Positions 58,143 to 64,000 of a stretch of 64,000 nt of DNA are shown here, piece by piece (positions within the stretch are counted from its first letter, which is position 1; every line of letters begins with the position of its first letter). This DNA is from Magnolia sinica. Lineage: Eukaryota > Streptophyta > Magnoliopsida > Magnoliales > Magnoliaceae. The notes under the pieces are model-generated. The model made no database searches. It had not been told where the DNA came from and saw nothing but the letters and a program-made list of their open reading frames with translations. The stretch is taken from the NCBI RefSeq assembly GCF_029962835.1, contig NC_080588.1, forward strand, positions 42,515,001 to 42,579,000, read 5' to 3'. The translations under genes were made by a program, and so were the position numbers.

Positions 58143-58735
58143 TGTATCCAACCATAGACATGATTGGACCAAAGTCTCTTAAGAAAAATATGAAAATAAC
58201 TAAGGAAGAATAAGAAAAACTCTTGGCGATGGCTTCTTCACCCTTTGCTCTACTCCTTAAACCCTATAAGATGCCTAGGAACATCCTAGGAAGTCATATT
58301 TATAGTTGTGGAACTCCAACTTTCTCACATAGTTGGAAAACTCTAGAAACCGCTTCAAATTTATGTAGTTTATTAAAATAAAATTCACTCTATGCAGTTT
58401 TCTAAAATAGGCTTCACTCTGCACAATTTCACAAAATGATCCAGAGTTTCAGAATATGCTTTTTCAGGACGATTTCAGGATTCCTTTTTTTCACTTTCCT
58501 CACTTGGTTTTCTTAGATCTTTGGCATGTGAATTCTTCAATCTTGGTCTCCTAAGATCCATCCCTTGCCTTGGTGATTCTTAAGCATCAAATCCATGCTT
58601 TTAGCACCATTTTCAATCCAAATTCTTAAATTCACCTTGCAACACAAGCATGAGTAAAATAGAACATTAAGCATTATCATGTTTATAAAACTAAGATATA
58701 AATGGGGGATAATATACAATATTTGACCCTTAACA
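58143..58735 (-). repeat. inverted partial LTR copy (pair with 58908-60192)
   Basis: On the minus strand it starts TGTTAAGGGTCAAATATTG and matches 58908 onward (CCCCCATTTATATCTTAG against CCCCCTATTTATACCTTGG; TTTATAAACATGATA shared). It is cut off at 58143 where the F3-type LTR ends. Confidence 0.8.
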
Positions 58736-58907
58736 ATTCACAGTTGGTCGTCAATCAAATAACTAATGTATACCAAGCCAAGAAATAACGTATGAAATCA
58801 TATCTTCAGAAAGCCAAAGAGTTGATCAGCAGCTTTCAAAAATGCAGCATCGCCCTGATCCCTCAGGCCAAAAATTCGAAAGCTGATATGTTAGCGAAGC
58901 TCGCCAC
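58736..58907 (+). pseudogene. RNase H fragment of Tat-like element (second piece)
   Basis: SQLVVNQITNVYQAKK, a stop, then RMKSYLQKAKELISSFQ and KADMLAKLATV: the back half of the RNase H, between the two inverted LTR copies. The segment between YYVSKAM and SQLVVNQ that other family members have is absent. Confidence 0.85.
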
Positions 58908-60192
58908 TGTTGAGTGTGAAATATTACATATTTCCCCCTATTTATACCTTGGTTTTATAAACATGATAGCGCTTCATCAATTTAACTATTCATGTTTTCA
59001 TGTGTGAGGTAATTTCGAGAGCTTAAGGTGAAATTGATGTCAAAAGGAAGATTTATGATCAAAAGATTACTAAACGAAGATTTGGAGATTCTGAAGTCAT
59101 TAATGAAGAATTTATATGCCAAGGATCCAAGAAAAACAAGTGAGGAATGAAGAAGATCAAATATTTGAAGTGAAGAAAAGAAATCTTGAAATTATCCTAA
59201 AAATAAACATATTTCTAAAATTATCCTGAAAAAGCATATTTTGAAACTCCGAGTCTATTTTGGGAAACTACGCAGAGTGAAGTCTATTTTGAAAAATTGA
59301 GCAGAGTGAATTTTATTTTTGGAAAACTGTGTAGAGTGCGTAAATTTGAGGCGGTTTCTAGATTTTTCTAACTCGGTGCGAAAGTCGAAGTTCCACAGCT
59401 ATAAATAAGACTCCCTACGATGCTCCAAAGTATCTTCTAGGGTTTGGAAATGTCTTAAGGAGCATAGCACAAGGGTGAAACAGCCGCAAAAGATTTTTCT
59501 TCTTCCTTGGTTTATTTTTCAAGCTTTATTTAAGAGATTTGGTTTCAATCTTGCCTATGGTTGGCTAAAACTCTTAGCTAGGGCTAAGAGGTGAAGCTTG
59601 TAGCGTGCTGGGATGTTTATTTTCCTATGATTCTTGTTCTTATTGAACTTCATTGATTTCTAGTTTGATATTAAGGGAATATTTTCAGTTTTCTATGATT
59701 TATTGTGACTCAAATTACAATAGATGTTGTGATAGCTTTAGATATTTTCTTTTCCTATTTTGAGATAGTGAGATTGGTAAATCCCGTTGTTCACAATCGT
59801 CTCCTAGGCATGGTAGGGTGATGAAATCCCTTCCAATCTTCACAATTCTCCTCCATTGAGAATTAGGTTAATGAAAAGTTCAGATTTAATTTAAATTGCT
59901 TTATCTTCCAATTGGATAAGACGAGACTTCAATTTCAATTGTATTTATTGAATCAAGCAAGGTAATATCTTGATAGTTACAAGCGGATCCTTTGCACCCT
60001 AGTTCCCACCTTTAAATTCATAAGTTTTAATAAACATTATTCATTATTACTCTCAATTATTCAAATTTCAATCTAGATCTTTCTCTAGTTATTGTTATTT
60101 TCAGAATACATACAAGTTTAGTTCCCGTGGATTTGACCTCGGTCTTACTGAGTTATTACTATATCGCGGCCCTACACTTGGGGTTGTGAACA
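58908..60192 (+). repeat. solo LTR (Athila/Tat-type ending) in the Tat-like pol
   Basis: TGTTGAGTGTGAAATATT to GGGTTGTGAACA, about 1.29 kb. The end phrase GACCTCGGTCTTACTGAG, then CCTACACTTGGGGTTGTG, is typical of gypsy LTR ends of this group. No matching 5-bp flank was found (GCCAC and TCCAT). The pol reading resumes right after it. Confidence 0.75.
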
Positions 60193-61518
60193 TCCATGGC
60201 AGATGAAAATGAGATCACTAGATCTATCCCAATCAAGTTTCTAGCAAAACTGAGCATCGAAAAAGCTAACTACACCTTTGTCCTTCCAGTCGGCTCAGGA
60301 CCAACCTAAATGGATCAGATCATCAATTATCTCAAAGCAGGCGAGCTACCCGAAGACTGAATGGAAATGCGATGACTGAAAACTAAAAAATTTTGGTACA
60401 CCATACTCAACCATGTACTCTACAAGAAAGGATTTTACCTTCTTTACCTGAGGTGCCTCCGATCGAAAGAAGAAGAGTATGTCCTGAGGGAGATCCACGA
60501 GGGAATCTGTGAAAACCATTTCGGAGGACAATCATTAGCCCATATGGTGATCCGACAGGGTTACTACTGGCCGACCATGCAACATGATACTCGACAGCTC
60601 ATTCAGAAATGTGATAAGTATCAGCATTTCGCAAACATACCTCGGCAGCCACTTGAGGAGCTTACTCCCATGGCCGGGCCATGGCCATTTGCTCAGTGGG
60701 GAATTGACATAATTGGTCTTCTCCCTATTAGTAAGGGTTAGACCAAGTTTGTCGTTGTAGCGGTCGACTACTTCACGAAATGGGCCGAAGTGGAATCGTT
60801 AACGAAGATAACCGAGTGGAAGATCACCGACTTCATTTGGAAGAATATAATATGCTAGTTCGGAATTCCTCGGACCATCGTCTCTGACAACAGGAAATAG
60901 TTCGACAACAAATAGTACCATGAGATGTGCGAAAACCTTCATATACGCAACGTTTACTCATCGCTACAACATTCGTAGGCGAATGGGCAAGTCGAGGCAG
61001 TTAATAAAATTATCAAGCACCATCTCCGAACTAAGCTCGAGCACGCGAAAGGGGCATGGAGCAAGGAACTCCTTAAAGTTCTTTGGGCATACTACACTAC
61101 TGCCCAAACAGCTACTGGAGAAACCCCCTTCTCTTTGGCATATGGGGCAAAAGTAGTCACTCTCGTAGAAATCGGACTACCTAAGGCCCGAACAAAATCC
61201 TTCGATGAATAAGTCAACATCGAGCTAATGACCTTAAGTCTCGACCTTCTCGAAGAACAAAGGGAACAAGCTCAGATCTGGACCGCTGTTTGCCAGCAAC
61301 AAGTGACGTGTTTCTATAATACCCGAGTAAAGGTTAGAAGATTTCGAGCTGGCAATCTAGTCCTTCGGAAGACCTTCCAAAATACCAAAGAAACAGGGTC
61401 AAGGACCTTGGGCCCAAATTGGGAAGTTCCTTATGTAGTAATGAGTATGAGCCGACCTGGCTCATACCGATTAGAAGACCTGAATGGCCAGCTCCTTCCC
61501 GCATCCCTGGAATGCTGA
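60193..61518 (+). pseudogene. integrase of Tat-like element (decayed)
   Basis: Pieces in order: MDQIINYLKAGELPED, the zinc domain (HEGICENHFGGQSLAHMVIR, QLIQKCDKYQHF), PFAQWGIDIIGLLP, the core VVAVDYFTKWAEVESL, FGIPRTIVSDN, ANGQVEAVNKIIKHHLRTKL, AYYTTAQTATGETPFSLAYG, and the C-terminal FRAGNLVLRKTF with LGPNWEVPYVV. Several in-frame stops (all or mostly TAG, TGA or TAA at single codons) and frame changes disable it. Confidence 0.88.
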
Positions 61519-62174
61519 GCATCTCAAAATCTATCATCCTTAATTGATCGGTGCAAAGTTTTCTACTTATCGATCAAATTCAAGTTAATATGAATAAAGC
61601 TCCGCTATGATTTCTACAAATTGTTATCCTCGCAAGAACTGATTAAGATATAAGCAAGATTTGACCAATGTCCAACATATTTCCGACCTATCGAATTTGA
61701 CTAAGGTCCGACAAAGGCCCGATCAAAGTTCAACCAGAACCCGATCTAAAACTTAAGTATTGGCTGCAAGTTACGTTCGAGCAACCTGGTTCAAGTTCAG
61801 TCTACTATTACAAACTTAAAGACGATCTACTTAACTTGAAAATTCAGAATTTGAGACAATTCACAGAAGTAGCACTTTCATTAATGAAAGCCTAAAAGGC
61901 ATGATTACATGATTACATCAGTTATGGCCTAGGAGGGCACATTTACAACAATCTACATCAGCTTAAAGCTGAAAAGGGGAAATGTATTTCAAAATCGAGG
62001 AAAGCATTTCAGAACCAAAGATATGTATTGTAGAGCGAAGGAAATACTGCTCTACAAAAAATGAAATACTGCTCTGCAAAAGCCGACCTTCAAGCCTCGG
62101 CCTCAGAGGGCTACTTGGGAGCCGCTTCGTCGGACTACCCATCGGAGCCCAACTCAGACTTGTCAAAGGCGGAG
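61519..62174 (+). other. spacer after Tat-like integrase
   Basis: No gene is seen. It contains 'gaccaatgtccaacatatttccgacc'-type degenerate repeats around 61650-61790. Confidence 0.5.
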
Positions 62175-63840
62175 AGGTCTAGCTCAGGGAAGGTCTCCTT
62201 CATAGCCTTGACACAATCGGTGTAACCCCGACAATAGAGGGCATCTTTGTCCTCCATATACGCCTAGAAAGACTCGAACTCCTTGACCGCATCCTTCCAA
62301 GCTAGAGCAAGGGCAGCACGAGTCCCTGCCTTGAGTTCCTCGAGCTTCGCTTTAGTCTCCACGAGCTTAGCTTGGCACTCCCCATACCATGCCATGGCCT
62401 CATCCAGCTTCACCACTATCCCGACCTTTTCTGTAGAAGCCGCTTCAAGAGCCGTCTTTGCAGCCCCTAGCTTGGCCTCTGCAGTCGAAGCCCAAGCCTC
62501 CAATCGGATGCCCTTTAGATCGACCTCGCCCATCAGATTGGGCATCCGAGCAAACTCAACGTGCGCCTTTAAAACACATGGAGCGAACTACGAAAAGAAA
62601 AGAAAAGTTAAGTACCAGCCAGCAATAAAAAAGAAAACACAAAAAATGACCTAACTTCAGAAAACGCCATACTTAAGAAGGCTCGTCATCACGTGTGTCA
62701 GAGCCGATTCCGTAGGGGAATCGATCAAACTATGAAACTCCGCCTCTGGCACATGGCGGTCGGCCCAAGGGAGGATATCCTCAACAATCCGGCGAAGACC
62801 CTTAGGGAGAACGGCCTCCTCTGCCCTGTAAATTGAGCTTCCATGGGAAGTTCATGAGCCCCATGCACTTCGGCCAGAACAACTTCCTCTGGGACAATCG
62901 TCCCCACTGCCCTAGTAACACCAGAGGAGGTCTCCACCTCCGTTCCCTCTCCCTCCACTTCCATTACGACTGGGCAGGAGGGGCCGACCTTCCCCTTGCT
63001 CTTGGTGGAGGACTTGATCTCCTTCTTCTTCGGTGTCGCCAACTCATCGCGAGGAAGCATGGGAAGTTTGGAGGGGTGTCGAAGGAGAGGACGAGCTTCA
63101 GGCATCTCTGCATCAATGCACAAAGACAATATATCAGAGAGATTCGTGAGATTTTTCTAAGTTCTATAGATAGGCAATAGATCTTACCCAATGGCTTACC
63201 GGTAAGAGCGTAAAACAGGCCCAACTGAAGAAGTAGCTCGGGTTAAAGAAGCAACCTCCAAGACCTCTTTCCCACTGGTAGTGCTTTGGCCCCCCTGATT
63301 TGAGCAAGCAATCTGTCGTCGAGTAAAGGAGCTTGCATGGGAATAGTCGCAACAGGAGACATGCACGAATGAGCTCGGTAGATGAAAACTGACCTATAAA
63401 GAATGAACTACGAAATCGCTAAATCGAGAGAGTACTTACTTGGGTCAGAAAACACTGTGGGGACCTAATTTTGACTCACGACCGAATGTAGGTCAACTAG
63501 CTCCCAACATCCAAATGCCCAAAACCATTTATCCCTCCAGTTCTTATTGGACAACGGAGGGTCAGTTATAAGGCCCCCTCCAGTCCCTTGGCCAAGCAGA
63601 GAGAGTTCCAGCTGGGCAAGAGTTTATTCGGCTTCACTTGGTATAAGTGGAGGAATTCCTCAATGGTCACCTCAGGCTGTTCCATCTCGGACCACGGCAC
63701 CGCACAACCCATCAGAGCCCTCCATCCATTGGGGATCATCTGTCCCAAAGCCAAGTTCAGGCAGGAAAGCACACGCCTCACCAGGCCTTGTAGGGGAAGC
63801 CACAAGCCATACTGAAGCGCAACTTGAAAGATCATGATGG
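62175..63840 (-). pseudogene. antisense accessory ORF of Tat-like element (Transposase_28-like)
   Basis: The minus strand, opposite to pol, encodes PNGWRALMGCAVPWSE, then VTIEEFLHLYQVKP, at 63566-63835, resembling the 'putative gypsy-type transposon' (Transposase_28) domain. GGPKHYQWERGLGGCFF follows at 63164-63352. A basic linker (ATPKKKEIKSSTKSKGKVG) lies at about 62980-63050, and an Ala/Lys/Glu coiled coil (KLGAAKTALEAASTEKVG) at 62264-62545. An acidic end (about 62175-62240) follows. The pieces are in more than one frame. Extra ORFs of this kind, sense or antisense near the 3' side, are known for Tat-lineage elements; their role is unknown. 'Transposase' in the family name is historical and not evidence of that activity. 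Confidence 0.65.
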
Positions 63841-64000
63841 CTCCCTCTAAAGGCTGGTCTAGAAGCTCGTCCAGAAAGGGAGGCGAAGAAGTATAGACTC
63901 GGGGATACGGTACCCGAGCCTTATCCGGGCTAAATCATTGGCATTGAGGGTAGAGGGCACTGGACCCCCCGGACCTTCATTATCCGACCCTGCCGGATCA
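63841..64000. other. window end, continuation of the Tat-like element region
   Basis: No feature is recognised in the last 160 bases. The 3' LTR expected for the Tat-like element is not reached. Confidence 0.4.

Larger units (their letters stand above)
53522..64000 (+). mobile_element. Tat-like Ty3/gypsy element, deleted and interrupted, right end outside window
   Basis: Order on the plus strand: LTR (53522-54284), primer site, start of gag region, RNase H piece (54458-54583), F3-type LTR, inverted LTR piece, RNase H piece (58736-58907), solo LTR, integrase (60193-61518), spacer, antisense ORF region. The integrase phrase PFAQWGIDIIG and the RNase H phrase VYYVSKAM are typical of the Tat/Athila side of gypsy. 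Most of gag, protease and RT is deleted. Confidence 0.8.

Overview
This is a window of a land-plant nuclear genome, almost certainly a flowering plant. It holds one clear host gene, a LysM receptor-like kinase, in a dense bed of LTR retrotransposons (Tekay-like chromovirus, Tat-like gypsy, SIRE-like copia and a second copia type). It also holds plant-type telomere-like repeats (TTTAGGG), a tRNA-derived SINE and MITE-like units. The many 'gtggtccac / gtccatccattt' MITE motifs remind me of magnoliid assemblies, but that is a weak impression and the species cannot be told from this sequence. No bacterial genes, CRISPR arrays or complete tRNA/rRNA genes were seen.

Layout. 1-8984: minus-strand Ty3/gypsy Tekay-like element, cut by the left window edge, with decayed gag-protease-RT-RNase H-integrase and a 4.85 kb LTR; a SINE with perfect 14-bp target duplications sits in its pol. 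9094-10681: three MITE-like units in a row. 11301-13130: the LysM receptor-like pseudokinase (minus strand). 13597-16248: a hAT-like DNA element with inverted ends, an unrecognised ORF, tandem duplications and telomere-like repeats.

16629-53359 is a nested set of elements that can be taken apart from target-site duplications (TSDs). The outer copia element E (minus) has its 3' LTR split by a SIRE-like copia element D (17249-28136, TSD ATTTT). The integrase region of E is split by a 4.66 kb solo LTR, 'F3' (31746-51195, TSD GACTA/GACTG). F3 itself holds a complete Tekay-like gypsy element G2 (32570-44260, TSD GCGGG) and a solo LTR of the G2 family (45512-48604, TSD ACATG).

53522-64000: a Tat-like gypsy element with internal deletions, interrupted by a second F3-type LTR carrying a GAGGCCGATT minisatellite and by two inverted copies of another LTR. 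An antisense accessory ORF region lies at its 3' side.

The most interesting observation is that two unrelated retrotransposons carry homologous accessory ORFs: a conserved globular domain, then an acidic stretch, then a coiled coil. In the SIRE-like copia D the ORF lies after pol, in the envelope-like position. In the Tekay-like gypsy G2 it replaces gag and the front half of protease. In G2 the whole of pol is interrupted only by four in-frame stop codons, all TAG and all explicable by C-to-T or G-to-A change in CHG methylation context. Within the window only the LysM receptor looks like a working host gene.
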